Origin: Stenotrophomonas maltophilia
GTDB lineage: Bacteria > Pseudomonadota > Gammaproteobacteria > Xanthomonadales > Xanthomonadaceae
DNA: 64,000 nt
Assembly: GCF_006974125.1 (NCBI RefSeq)
Contig: NZ_CP037858.1
Span: 3,906,001-3,970,000, forward strand
Direction: 5' to 3'
Shown here: positions 15,932-27,100 of the stretch, one piece after another
Layout: each line of letters begins with the position of its first letter
How positions within the stretch are numbered: the first letter of the stretch is position 1
Position numbers and translations under genes: made by a program
The notes under the pieces: model-generated
Seen by the model: the letters and a program-made list of their open reading frames with translations, nothing else
Database searches by the model: none
Told to the model about the DNA's origin: nothing

Positions 15932-17308
15932 TCACATCATCCGCACGCGGAACCGGCGGCCCTTGATCTTGCCGGCTTCCAGCTTGGCCACGGCCTTGTT
16001 GGCCTGCTCACGCGCGATCGCCACATAGGAACGGGTCGGGAAGATCGCGATCTTGCCGATGAACTTGCTCGACAGGCCGGCATCACCGGTCAGTGCACCG
16101 AGGATGTCGCCCGGGCGCAGCTTGTCGGTCTTGCCGCCGTCGATGCGCAGCGTGCGCATTGCCGCCTGTGGCAGCTCGGCCGGGCGCGCGGTCGCCAGCG
16201 GCGTCTTCTGCCAGTCCAGCGGCTGCCCCATCTGCGCTTCGATGGCTTCGGCGCGGGTCTTTTCGCGGCCGGCCACCAGGCTGATCGCCAGGCCGCTGGC
16301 ACCAGCACGGCCGGTGCGGCCCACGCGGTGCTGGTAGCTCTCCACGTCGGTCGGCAGTTCGTAGTTGATCACCGCCGCCAGTTCTTCCACGTCCAGGCCG
16401 CGCGCGGCCACGTCGCTGGCGACCAGCACGTTGCAGCTGCGGTTGGCCAACAGCAGCAGCACTTCCTCGCGGTCGCGCTGCTCCATGTCGCCGTGCAGGG
16501 CGAGTGCGGAGAAGCCGAACTGCTGCAGGGAATTCGCAACCTCGTCCACATCCTTGCGGGTGTTGCAGAACACTACCGCCGATTCCGGCGTGTACTTCAG
16601 CAGCAGGCCGGCCAATGCCTTCTGGCGGTGCGCCGGTTCCACCTCGCAGAACATATGGCGGATCGCGGGTGCCTGGTCGGCACCCTCCACGGTCACTTCC
16701 ACCGCATCGCGCAGCAGGTCACGCGCCATGGCGCGGATGCTGTCGGGGAAGGTGGCGGAGAACAGCAGGCTCTGGCGGTCCTTGTGGGTGCGGCCGGCGA
16801 TCTCGCGGATCGGTTCCTCGAAGCCCATGTCGAGCATGCGGTCGGCTTCGTCCAGCACCAGCGTGCGCACCGCGCCAAGATTCAGCGCGCGCTTGCGCGC
16901 CAGCTCCTGCACACGGCCGGGGGTGCCGACGACCACGTGCGGGTCATGGCCTTCCAGCGATGCCAGCTGCGGACCGAGCGGCACGCCGCCGACCAGCAGC
17001 AACAGCTTCAGGTTGGGGATGCCGGTGGCCAGCTTGCGGATCTGCTTGCCGACCTGGTCGGCCAGTTCGCGGGTCGGGCACAGCACCAGCGCCTGCACGC
17101 GGATCACGCTGGGGTCGATGGACTGCAGCAGGCCCAGGCCGAAGGCGGCGGTCTTGCCGCTGCCGGTCGGCGCCTGTGCGATCACATCGCGGCCATCGAG
17201 GATGGCCGGCAGGCTCTGCGCCTGCACGGGGGTGAGAGTGGTGTAGCCGAGGGCATCCAGGCCGGGCTGCAGGGCCGGGCTCAGCGGCAGGGTCGAGAAG
17301 TCAGTCAT
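15932..17308 (-). CDS. dbpA: ATP-dependent RNA helicase DbpA
   Basis: A 458-residue DEAD-box helicase that acts on 23S rRNA during 50S assembly. Helicase motifs are in order: Q motif region TPVQAQSLP, Walker A APTGSGKT (about 45-52), PTRELA, TPGR, DEAD, SAT, and HRVGRTGRAG. The C-terminus carries the DbpA RNA-binding domain (KLRPGDILGALTGDAGL...IGKIAIFPTRSYVAI) that targets hairpin 92 of 23S rRNA. This separates it from RhlE/SrmB types. It is monocistronic, converging on apt. Confidence 0.93.
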   Translation of the reverse strand: MTDFSTLPLSPALQPGLDALGYTTLTPVQAQSLPAILDGRDVIAQAPTGSGKTAAFGLGLLQSIDPSVIRVQALVLCPTRELADQVGKQIRKLATGIPNLKLLLLVGGVPLGPQLASLEGHDPHVVVGTPGRVQELARKRALNLGAVRTLVLDEADRMLDMGFEEPIREIAGRTHKDRQSLLFSATFPDSIRAMARDLLRDAVEVTVEGADQAPAIRHMFCEVEPAHRQKALAGLLLKYTPESAVVFCNTRKDVDEVANSLQQFGFSALALHGDMEQRDREEVLLLLANRSCNVLVASDVAARGLDVEELAAVINYELPTDVESYQHRVGRTGRAGASGLAISLVAGREKTRAEAIEAQMGQPLDWQKTPLATARPAELPQAAMRTLRIDGGKTDKLRPGDILGALTGDAGLSSKFIGKIAIFPTRSYVAIAREQANKAVAKLEAGKIKGRRFRVRMM

Positions 17309-17351
17309 GGCGCATTGTACCCGTCCGGAAGGCAGCTCCCGCCTAATGGGG

Positions 17352-17392
17352 TGGGGTCAGATCCCCTTCCGCGGGAAAGGGCTCTGACCCCA
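17352..17392. repeat. GGGGTCAGA-type palindrome
   Basis: TGGGGTCAGA and TCTGACCCCA flank a partly paired centre with GCGG at the tip. It is a different family from the SMAG repeats and has no GTAG. It lies just upstream of dbpA and could serve as a transcript end for the flanking region. Confidence 0.6.
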
Positions 17393-17403
17393 TCGGAGTC
17401 GTC

Positions 17404-17482
17404 ATCCACGCATGGCGTGGATACACCGGGGGGCATCCACGCATGGCGTGGATCTACTGGTGGGTGCCGACCGTTGGTCGGT
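17404..17482. repeat. Three palindromes between yeiH and dbpA
   Basis: ATCCACGC-ATG-GCGTGGAT at 17404-17422 and again at 17435-17457 (followed by CTAC), in direct orientation, then a GCCGACC/GGTCGGT hairpin at 17463-17482 just behind the yeiH stop. Confidence 0.78.
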
Positions 17483-17492
17483 AAGCTCCTGC

Positions 17493-18572
17493 TCAGCCCA
17501 GCACCGCCAACACACCCTGGTGGATCGCCAGGCCGCCGAACAGCAGCCAGGCGAACAGGATCAGTGCCAGCAGCAGCGGCTTCAGGCCCGCCTGGCGCAG
17601 CGCCGAGACGTGGGTGGTCAGGCCCAGCGCGGCCATCGCCATCGCCAGCAGCACCGTATCCAGCTGCACCAGCCCCGCCTGCAGGCCGGCCGGCAGCAGA
17701 TGCAGCGAGTTGAACCCGGCCACCGCCACGAAACCGAACGCGAACCACGGCACCACGATGCGCGCCTTGCTGCCGTCGGCGCTGGTCTTGCCGCCACGGG
17801 CCAGCCACAGTGACAGCGCGATCAGGAACGGCGCCAGCAGCATCACCCGCACCATCTTGGTGATCACCGCCGTGTCGGCCGCTGCTTCGTTGACCGCACG
17901 GCCGGCCGCCACCACCTGTGCCACTTCATGCACCGTCGCACCGGTGAACAGGCCGTACTGCTGCGCGTCCATTGCCAGCCAGCCGTGCGACTGCACCAGT
18001 GCATACAGCGCCGGGTACAGGAACATCGCCAGCGTGCCGAACACCACCACCGTCGAGACCGCGACGGTGACATGCGCAGCGCGGCCACGCACCACCGGTT
18101 CGGCAGCCATCACCGCTGCCGCACCGCAGATCGCGCTGCCAGCACCGATCAGCATGGCTGCCTCGCGCTCCATCTTGAACACGCGCACGCCCAGCCAGCA
18201 GGCCAGGCCGAAGGTGCTGGCAACCACCAGCACGTCCATCAGCACGCCAGTGACGCCGACATGGCCGATGTCCTGGAAGGTCAGGCGCAGCCCATACAGC
18301 ACGATGCCGGCGCGCAGCAGCCAGTGCTTGGAAAAGCCGACACCGGCCGCGCTGCTCGGTGCCAGCCGCGGGTAGAACGTGTTGCCGACCACGATGCCGG
18401 CGACGATGGCGACGGTCAGCGCGCTCAGGCCATGTGCCTGCAGCCACGGCAGCTCGGCCAGGTACAGCGACGCCGCCGCGATCAGGCCCACCAGCAGAAG
18501 GCCGGGCAGGCGTGGCTGCCAGCGTTGGCGCAGGGCGGGCAGGGACCAGGGGGAGAGGGCGGGGGCGTTCAT
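17493..18572 (-). CDS. yeiH: YeiH family putative sulfate exporter
   Basis: About 359 residues with roughly ten hydrophobic segments. Family blocks include SALTVAIVAGIVVGNTFYP, LLRAGIVLYGLRLTFQDIG, GAGSAICGAAAVMA and TGATVHEVAQVVAAG. Members of this UPF0324/YeiH group are predicted anion exporters; sulfate or sulfite is the usual suggestion. The start is uncertain: ATG 18572 (MNAPALS) is chosen, and ATG 18602 adds ten residues. A LysR gene is divergent from it, as yeiE is from yeiH in enterobacteria. Confidence 0.87.
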   Translation of the reverse strand: MNAPALSPWSLPALRQRWQPRLPGLLLVGLIAAASLYLAELPWLQAHGLSALTVAIVAGIVVGNTFYPRLAPSSAAGVGFSKHWLLRAGIVLYGLRLTFQDIGHVGVTGVLMDVLVVASTFGLACWLGVRVFKMEREAAMLIGAGSAICGAAAVMAAEPVVRGRAAHVTVAVSTVVVFGTLAMFLYPALYALVQSHGWLAMDAQQYGLFTGATVHEVAQVVAAGRAVNEAAADTAVITKMVRVMLLAPFLIALSLWLARGGKTSADGSKARIVVPWFAFGFVAVAGFNSLHLLPAGLQAGLVQLDTVLLAMAMAALGLTTHVSALRQAGLKPLLLALILFAWLLFGGLAIHQGVLAVLG

Positions 18573-18674
18573 GGCAGGGGCAGGGCTGGAGTGATGGGGC
18601 AAGCGTGCGCCCGGGACGATGACCTGTAAAACGAATAATATTGGTGAAACCTACCCATCAAGAAGGTAAGTGCC

Positions 18675-19550
18675 ATGCGCCTGACCTTGCGCCAGCTGCA
18701 GGTCTTCGTCGCCATCGCCGATCACGGCAGCACTACCGCCGCGGGCCAGGCCATCGCGCTTTCGCAGTCGGCCAGCAGCGCCGCCCTGCAGGAGTTGGAA
18801 GCGCACTTCGGTACCCCGCTGTTCGACCGCATCGGCCGCCGCCTGGCGCTGAACGGGCACGGCCGCGCACTGCTGGAGCCGGCGCGTACCCTGCTGGTCA
18901 ACGCCGCCGATCTGGAGCGGCAGCTGGCTGCCGGCGGCGACCCATCGCAGGGCGCACCGCTGCGTTTGGTGCTGGCCGCCAGTACCACCATCGGCAATTA
19001 CCTGCTGCCGCCGCGCATTGCCGAACTGCTGCGCCAGGCGCCACAGGCCGAGGTCGACCTGCGCATCGACAACAGTGCCGGCGTGGTCGCTGCCGTGCAG
19101 CGTCTGGACGTGGACGCCGGCCTGATCGAAGGCCCGTGCCACGAGCGTGGCCTGCAGGTCACGGCCTGGCAGCAGGACCCGCTGGTGATCGTCGCTGCCG
19201 CCGACGCCCCCGCGCGCTGGACGCTGGATGAACTTCGCGCCGCACGCTGGCTGCTGCGTGAGCCCGGCTCCGGCACCCGCGAAGCCGTCGAACAGGCCCT
19301 GTTGCCGCACCTGCGTGGCTTCGCCCAGACCCTGCAGCTGGGCAATACCGAAGCGATCAAGCAGGCCGCCATCGCCGGCCTCGGCCTGGCCTGTCTTTCG
19401 CGTCACGCGCTGGAAGAGCCACTGGCCCTGGGCCGCCTGCGCGTGCTCGAGACTCCGCTGCCCGCCCTGCAGCGCACGCTGTGGCTGGTACGTCACCCGG
19501 GCAAGCAATGGCTGCCGGGGTTGCAGGCGTTGCTGGGGGAGGTGGGGTAA
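18675..19550 (+). CDS. LysR-type transcriptional regulator (YeiE-like)
   Basis: A 291-residue LTTR. The N-terminal winged helix-turn-helix (TLRQLQVFVAIADHGSTTAA...SQSASSAALQELE) is followed by a type 2 periplasmic-binding-like effector domain (LRLVLAASTTIGNYLLPPRI...). It is divergent from yeiH with about 100 bases between the starts. The shared gap contains an AATAATATT dyad and probably both promoters. By analogy with YeiE it may control the neighbouring exporter in response to a sulfur compound; this is inference from position. Confidence 0.85.
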   Translation: MRLTLRQLQVFVAIADHGSTTAAGQAIALSQSASSAALQELEAHFGTPLFDRIGRRLALNGHGRALLEPARTLLVNAADLERQLAAGGDPSQGAPLRLVLAASTTIGNYLLPPRIAELLRQAPQAEVDLRIDNSAGVVAAVQRLDVDAGLIEGPCHERGLQVTAWQQDPLVIVAAADAPARWTLDELRAARWLLREPGSGTREAVEQALLPHLRGFAQTLQLGNTEAIKQAAIAGLGLACLSRHALEEPLALGRLRVLETPLPALQRTLWLVRHPGKQWLPGLQALLGEVG

Positions 19551-19600
19551 TCCATCAGAACCCCAGTCGATCCCATCCATCGACAGTCCCTCCAGCGTTC

Positions 19601-19644
19601 ATCCACGCATGGCGTGGATCTACCGTGTCGACCAAGGTCGACAC
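19601..19644. repeat. Two palindromes in the 5' flank of copy E
   Basis: ATCCACGC/GCGTGGAT with CTAC (19601-19623) and GTGTCGACC-AA-GGTCGACAC (19625-19644). The second is followed by CCCACCAGAG, the same junction seen ahead of copy B. Confidence 0.8.
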
Positions 19645-19691
19645 CCACCAGAGCAGAATGCCGTTCCGACAGATCGCGGGAAACTGTCAGA

Positions 19692-19795
19692 GGCGGGGTG
19701 ATGTGGGTCTGCAGGACCGTTGGCGCCATGGATGGCGCCATCGAGCCCCCAAGGATGGGTTTACGGCGTGTCCTGCAGACCCACACCGCCCCGCC
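19692..19795 (+). repeat. Nested long-hairpin element, copy E
   Basis: Arms of 26 bp (19692-19717, 19770-19795), with one G-T wobble and one mismatch, enclose a 52-nt loop identical to that of copy A. The 5' flank GCGGGAAACTGTCAGAGGCG and 3' flank CCACAGGAAACGAGCTTTGG are shared with copies B and D. Its closing hairpin (GTGCCGGGT-GCA-ACCCGGC, about 19852-19869) ends about 30 bases before the uup start codon. Confidence 0.85.
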
Positions 19796-19886
19796 ATCCC
19801 ACAGGAAACGAGCTTTGGCTGTTGCTTCGGCAGCAGCAGTGGCCTCTGCGGGTGCCGGGTGCAACCCGGCCGACGCCCCCAACCCG

Positions 19887-19892
19887 TACAAT
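19887..19892 (+). promoter_or_regulatory. Probable -10 box for leaderless uup transcript
   Basis: TACAAT ends 6 bases before the uup ATG, placing the expected transcription start at or next to the initiation codon. No Shine-Dalgarno is present. No clear -35 hexamer is visible; the region is taken up by the closing hairpin of copy E. Confidence 0.45.
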
Positions 19893-19898
19893 ATCCGA

Positions 19899-21779
<1,881 letters not shown>

Positions 21780-21826
21780 GTATCGGTCGGCGCCAGCAGT
21801 GCGCCGATTGATCGGGTGGAGAATCA

Positions 21827-21918
21827 GTAGATCCACGCCATGCGTGGATATCCGGATCTGTGCGGACCAGCGGTCCGCACCCACCAATCAACGGTCCGTG
21901 CAGACCAAGGTCCGCACC
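21827..21918. repeat. Three palindromes downstream of uup
   Basis: GTAGATCCACGCCATGCGTG... at 21827-21849, a GCGGACC/GGTCCGC hairpin at 21861-21879, and a related imperfect copy at 21898-21918. They occupy the convergent gap between uup and the cytochrome c gene. Confidence 0.75.
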
Positions 21919-21934
21919 CACCGGGGGCCGGCGG

Positions 21935-22396
21935 TCATTTGACCCCGTGCAGATCCCGCAGCTGGCTCGGCCGGCTGCCGAAATACGCGGCCAGATCGGC
22001 GATGTCCTGATCGCTCAGGTCCTTCGCCTGCGGCGTCATCAGCATGTGCTGGCGGTCACCGGCACGGTAGGCCTGCAGGGCATGGGCCAGGTAATCGCCA
22101 TACTGCCCGCCCAGCTTGGGGTAGGTAGGGTCGATCGGCGCATTGCCGTCGGCCCCGTGGCAGTCGATGCAGCTCTGGTTGGTGGCCTTGCCCTTCACCT
22201 TGGCGCGGGCTTCACCGGCGGCCTCGCGGCCTGCAGGCAGGCCGGCCGAAGAAGAAGAACCGTGTTCGCCGCTGGCATGGCCCGGGTCGGCGGCGGATTT
22301 CTCGCTGTTTTCCACCTGCGACTGCGAACAGGCGGCCAGCAGCAGGGCAACGGACAGGGCGATGGCATGACGCATCGGATGCGCGGCTTTCGACAT
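21935..22396 (-). CDS. Class I cytochrome c lipoprotein
   Basis: A 153-residue exported monohaem cytochrome. The N-terminus has a lipoprotein signal (ALSVALLLAAC, Cys about 22), a Ser/Gly-rich tether, then the haem site CIDCH with downstream PKLGGQYGDYLAHALQAYRAG and the likely axial Met in HMLMTP. It resembles c4/c5-type electron carriers. The upstream gene encodes a second, similar cytochrome; TAAGG at the end of that gene serves as ribosome-binding site, so the pair are co-transcribed. No oxidase gene is adjacent. Confidence 0.88.
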   Translation of the reverse strand: MSKAAHPMRHAIALSVALLLAACSQSQVENSEKSAADPGHASGEHGSSSSAGLPAGREAAGEARAKVKGKATNQSCIDCHGADGNAPIDPTYPKLGGQYGDYLAHALQAYRAGDRQHMLMTPQAKDLSDQDIADLAAYFGSRPSQLRDLHGVK

Positions 22397-22405
22397 GGGC
22401 GGGCC

Positions 22406-22795
22406 TTACTTGACGGTGGACAGGTAAACAGAGAGATCGGCGATCTCCTGTTCGCTGAAGCTCATCGACTGCGCCTGCATCGTTGGATGCCGGCGCTTGC
22501 CCTGGCGGTACTCCGTCAGGGCCTGGGCCAGGTACTGCTGGGTCTGGCCGCCGATCTTCGGCACCCGGTAGCTGGGGTAGGCGTTCTTGTAGCCGGTGAT
22601 GCCGTGGCACCCCTGGCAGGTGTAGGCCAACACGCGGCCATTGTCGAAGTTGCCGGTGGGCGCGGCAGGCGCCGGCGCGGCGGCAGGAGCCGGGGCCGGA
22701 GCGGGTGTGGCAGGAGCAGGAGCGGGCTGTGCGGCGGCCCCAAGGGGCAGGAGGACGGCCAGAGCGAGACAAGCGGCGAGCGGCTGCGGGCGCAT
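22406..22795 (-). CDS. Class I cytochrome c with Ala/Pro linker
   Basis: A 129-residue exported monohaem cytochrome. Signal peptide PLAACLALAVLLPLGAAAQ is followed by an Ala/Pro-only linker of about 25 residues, then CQGCHG and the family block YRVPKIGGQTQQYLAQALTEY with a Met in HPTMQAQSM. It differs from its downstream partner in having signal peptidase I rather than lipoprotein processing. ATG 22795 is chosen for its signal sequence; 26 more codons are open upstream. Both are probably periplasmic electron shuttles. Confidence 0.87.
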   Translation of the reverse strand: MRPQPLAACLALAVLLPLGAAAQPAPAPATPAPAPAPAAAPAPAAPTGNFDNGRVLAYTCQGCHGITGYKNAYPSYRVPKIGGQTQQYLAQALTEYRQGKRRHPTMQAQSMSFSEQEIADLSVYLSTVK

Positions 22796-23000
22796 GGTGT
22801 CGTTTCCGGGGATTCGGGTCTGGTCGTTCCGGCGTGGGGTACGGAACGACCCGAGTATAGCCCCAGGTTTCATCTAGCTGAAATGGGGTCGGTCCGACCG
22901 GTGGCGTGAAGGCACCATGACCTTTGGGATATGGTGTGGCCGTGAAGTGGTGCATTACTTTGCTACCACACCTGTCCACGCATCCTCCAGGGACCTGACG

Positions 23001-24152
23001 ATGTCGCACCCAACCTTCCTGTCCGGCCGTCGCAGCGGAATCTGCGCTGCCGCACTGCTGATCTCCACCTCCCTGCTGCTGGGCGGTTGCGCCGCAGGGC
23101 CCAATTCCGAAGCCAAGGCTGCCGAGACCAAGGAGGAGAAGAAGGTCGACGCGGTCCCGGTCGAGGTGGCAGTGGCCAGCCACCGTGCCGTCGCGGCCAG
23201 CTACACCGGTACCGCTGCACTGGAACCGCGCGCCGAATCGCAGGTCGTCGCCAAGACCTCGGGCGTGGCGCTGGCGGTGCTGGTCGAGGAAGGCCAGCGG
23301 GTGAGCGCCGGCCAGCCGCTGGTGCGCCTGGACCCGGACCGCGCACGCCTGGCCGTTGCCCAGAGCGAAGCGCAGATGCGCAAGCTGGAAAACAACTACC
23401 AGCGCGCCCAGAAACTGGTTGGCCAGCAGATGGTCAGTGCCGCCGATGTCGACCAGCTGCGCTTTGACCTGGAGAACGTCCGCGCGCAATACCGCCTGGC
23501 CACGCTGGAGCTGTCCTACACCACGGTGGTGGCGCCGATCTCCGGCGTGATCGCCTCGCGCTCGATCAAGACCGGCAACTTCGTGCAGATCAACACGCCG
23601 ATCTTCCGCATCGTCGACAACTCGCGCCTGGAAGCCACCCTCAACGTGCCCGAGCGCGAACTGGCCACGCTGCGCGCCGGCCAGCCGGTGACGTTGGCTG
23701 CCGATGCGCTGCCGGGCCAGAGCTTCACCGGCACCGTCGATCGCATCGCGCCGGTGGTGGATTCGGGCAGCGGCACGTTTCGCGTGGTCAGTGCCTTCGA
23801 TGGCGCCGCGCACGCGCTGCAGCCCGGCATGTTCGGGCGCATCCGCATCGATTACGACCAGCGTGCCGATGCGCTTGTGGTGCCGCGCCTGGCGCTGCTC
23901 GACGACGGTGAGCCGGCGGTGTTCCGGGTGCGCGAAGGCAAGGTCGCACGCGTTCCGGTCAAGCTGGGTTACGCCGAGGGCCCGTGGGTGGAGATCCGTG
24001 ATGGCCTGGTGGCCGGTGATCAGGTGGTCACCGCCGGCAAGGTCGCGCTGCGCGACGGTACCGCGGTGCAGGTGATCGCCGATCCGAAGGCCAAGGCGAA
24101 GACGGTCGCAGCGGCCCCCACGCCGGCAGACAAGGCCGGGAGCAAGCAATGA
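23001..24152 (+). CDS. RND efflux periplasmic adaptor (membrane fusion) lipoprotein
   Basis: A 383-residue adaptor with lipobox LLLGGC (Cys near 29), a split biotinyl-lipoyl domain (VVAKTSGVALAVLVEEGQRVSAGQPLVRLD and LSYTTVVAPISGVIASRSIKTGNFV), an alpha-hairpin between them, and beta-barrel and membrane-proximal domains. It joins the inner-membrane pump to an outer-membrane channel. The next gene overlaps its stop by 4 bases (ATGA). Start 23001 gives the lipoprotein signal. The arrangement of one adaptor plus two permeases recalls MdtABC and S. maltophilia SmeIJK, but I cannot assign it to a named Sme system. Confidence 0.9.
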   Translation: MSHPTFLSGRRSGICAAALLISTSLLLGGCAAGPNSEAKAAETKEEKKVDAVPVEVAVASHRAVAASYTGTAALEPRAESQVVAKTSGVALAVLVEEGQRVSAGQPLVRLDPDRARLAVAQSEAQMRKLENNYQRAQKLVGQQMVSAADVDQLRFDLENVRAQYRLATLELSYTTVVAPISGVIASRSIKTGNFVQINTPIFRIVDNSRLEATLNVPERELATLRAGQPVTLAADALPGQSFTGTVDRIAPVVDSGSGTFRVVSAFDGAAHALQPGMFGRIRIDYDQRADALVVPRLALLDDGEPAVFRVREGKVARVPVKLGYAEGPWVEIRDGLVAGDQVVTAGKVALRDGTAVQVIADPKAKAKTVAAAPTPADKAGSKQ

Positions 24153-27100
24153 CCGCCCCGGGCCACGACCACGGTGCCTCGCCGGCGAGCGACGGCGCCG
24201 CCGCCGGCATGCGCGGAGGCCTGGTGGAATTCGCCACCCGCCGCCGCGTGACCATCGCCATGTGCACGGTCACGCTGCTGCTGTTCGGCCTGATCGCGCT
24301 GGGCAACCTCAAGGTCAACCTGCTGCCTGACCTGAGCTACCCGACGCTGACCGTGCGCACCGAATACACCGGTGCGGCGCCGACCGAAATCGAAACCCTG
24401 ATCACCCAGCCGGTCGAAGAAGCGGTCGGCGTGGTCAAGAACCTGCGCAAGCTGAAGTCGGTCTCGCGCACCGGCCAGAGCGATGTGGTGCTGGAGTTCG
24501 CCTGGGGCACCAACATGGACCAGGCCAGCCTGGAGGTGCGCGACAAGATGGAAGCGCTGAACCTGCCACTGGAGGCCAAGGCCCCGGTGCTGCTGCGCTT
24601 CAATCCGTCCACCGAGCCGATCATGCGCCTGGTGCTGTCGAGCAAGGACGCGCCGGCCACCGATGCCGATGCGATCCGCGAGCTGACCGGCCTGCGCCGC
24701 TATGCCGATGAAGACCTGAAGAAGAAGCTGGAGCCGGTTACCGGCGTGGCGGCGGTCAAGGTCGGCGGCGGCCTGGAGGATGAGATCCAGGTCGACATCG
24801 ACCAGCAGAAGCTGGCCCAGTTGAACCTGCCGATCGACACCGTCATCAAGCGCCTGAAGGACGAGAACATCAACATCTCCGGCGGTCGCCTGGAGGAGGG
24901 TTCGCAGCGCTTCCTGGTGCGTACCGTCAACCAGTTCGCCGATCTGGAGGAAATCCGCAACCTGCTGGTCACCACCCAGGCGTCGAACGGCAGTGCGGCG
25001 GACTCGGCACTGCAGCAGATGTTCAACATCGCCGCGTCGACCGGTTCGGCGGCCGCCATCGCGGCGGCCTCGGCGGCGCAGAGCGCATCGTCCGGTGGTG
25101 GCTCCAGCGTGGTCGCCAACGGTGTGCCGGTGCGCCTGAAGGATGTGGCCACCGTGCGCCAGGGCTACAAGGAGCGCGAAGCGGTGATCCGCCTGGGCGG
25201 CAAGGAATCGGTCGAACTGGCGATCTACAAGGAAGGCGACGCCAATACCGTGTCCACCGCCGAAGCGCTGCGCAAGCGCCTGGAGCAGATCAAGGCCACG
25301 TTCCCCTCCGATGTCGAGATGACCACCATCGAGGACCAGTCGCGCTTCATCGAGCACGCCATCGCCGACGTCAAGAAAGATGCGGTGATCGGCGGCCTGC
25401 TGGCGATCCTGATCATCTTCCTGTTCCTGCGCGATGGCTGGAGCACGTTCGTGATCAGCCTGTCGCTGCCGGTCTCGATCATCGCCACGTTCTTCTTCAT
25501 GGGCCAGTTGGGCCTGAGCTTGAACGTGATGTCGCTGGGTGGCCTGGCACTGGCCACCGGCCTGGTGGTGGACGATTCGATCGTGGTACTGGAGAGCATC
25601 GCCAAGGCCCGCGAGCGTGGCCTGGGCATCCTGCAGGCGGCGATTGCCGGTACCCGCGAAGTGAGCATGGCGGTGGTCGCCTCGACCCTGACCACCATCG
25701 CGGTGTTCCTGCCGCTGGTGTTCGTCGACGGCATCGCCGGCCAGCTGTTCCGCGACCAGGCACTGACCGTGGCGATCGCCATTGCGATCTCGCTGCTGGT
25801 ATCGATGACACTGATCCCGATGCTCAGCTCGCTGAAGGGGCGGCCGCCGCTGGCGTTCCCGGAAGAAGCACCGAACGAACCGTGGCAGCCGCAGAACCGC
25901 TGGCAGAAGCCGGTGGCACTGGGGCGTCGTGGTGCCGTCGCAACCGCGCGCTGGAGCTTCTATGCGCTGGCCTGGCTGGTCGTGCGTGCGTGGCGTGGCG
26001 TGGTGGCGGTGGTCGGCCCGGTGATGCGCAAGGCCAGCGATCTGGCGATGAAGCCCTACGCCGGTGCCGAGCGCGGCTATCTGCGCCTGCTGCCGAGCGC
26101 GTTGGCGCATCCGGGCAAGGTACTGGGCGTGGCCACCATCATCTTCGTGGCGACCATGGCGCTGGTGCCGATGCTCGGTGCCGACCTGATCCCGCAGCTG
26201 GCGCAGGATCGTTTCGAAATGACGGTGAAGCTGCCGGCCGGCACGCCGCTGAAGCAGACCGATGCGCTGGTGCGCGAGCTGCAGCTGGCCCACGGCAACG
26301 GCGAGGGCGTGGCCTCGCTGTACGGCGTCAGTGGCAGCGGCACCCGCCTGGATGCCAGCCCGACCGAGAGCGGCGAGAACATCGGCAAGCTGACCGTGGT
26401 GATGGAAGGCGGTGGCAACGCGCGTACCGAAGCGGAGATCACCGAGCGCCTGCGTGACACCATGGGCCAGCATCCGGGTGCACAGGTCGACTTCGCGCGG
26501 CCGGCGTTGTTCAGCTTCTCCACGCCGCTGGAAATCGAGCTGCGCGGGCAGGACATGGCGACGCTGGAAGTGGCTGGCCAGCGCCTGGCGGCGATGCTGC
26601 GTGGCAATGCGCACTACGCCGACGTGAAGTCCACGGTGGAAGAGGGCTTCCCGGAAATCCAGATCCGCTTCGACCAGGAACGCGCCGGTGCACTGGGCCT
26701 GACCACCCGCCAGATCGCCGATGTGGTGGTGAAGAAGGTGCGTGGTGATGTCGCCACCCGTTACAGCTTCCGTGACCGCAAGATCGACGTGCTGGTGCGT
26801 GCGCAGGAAGGTGATCGTGCCAGCGTGGAAAGCATCCGTCGGCTGATCGTCAATCCGGGCAGCACCCGCCCGGTGACGCTGGACGCGGTGGCCGATGTGG
26901 TGGCCACCACTGGCCCGAGCGAGATCCATCGCGCCGACCAGACCCGCGTCGCTGTCGTGTCGGCCAACCTGCGCGATATCGATCTGGGCGCGGCCATGCG
27001 CGAAGTACAGCAGATGGTGGCCGAGCAACCGCTGGGCGCGGGTGTCGGCCTGCACATCGGCGGCCAGGGCGAGGAACTGGCACAGGCGGCGAAGTCGCTG

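Noticed and set aside
22917..23000. An extra 28-residue N-terminus for the RND adaptor
   Set aside because: It would precede and disable the lipoprotein signal; ATG 23001 gives a normal signal and lipobox.
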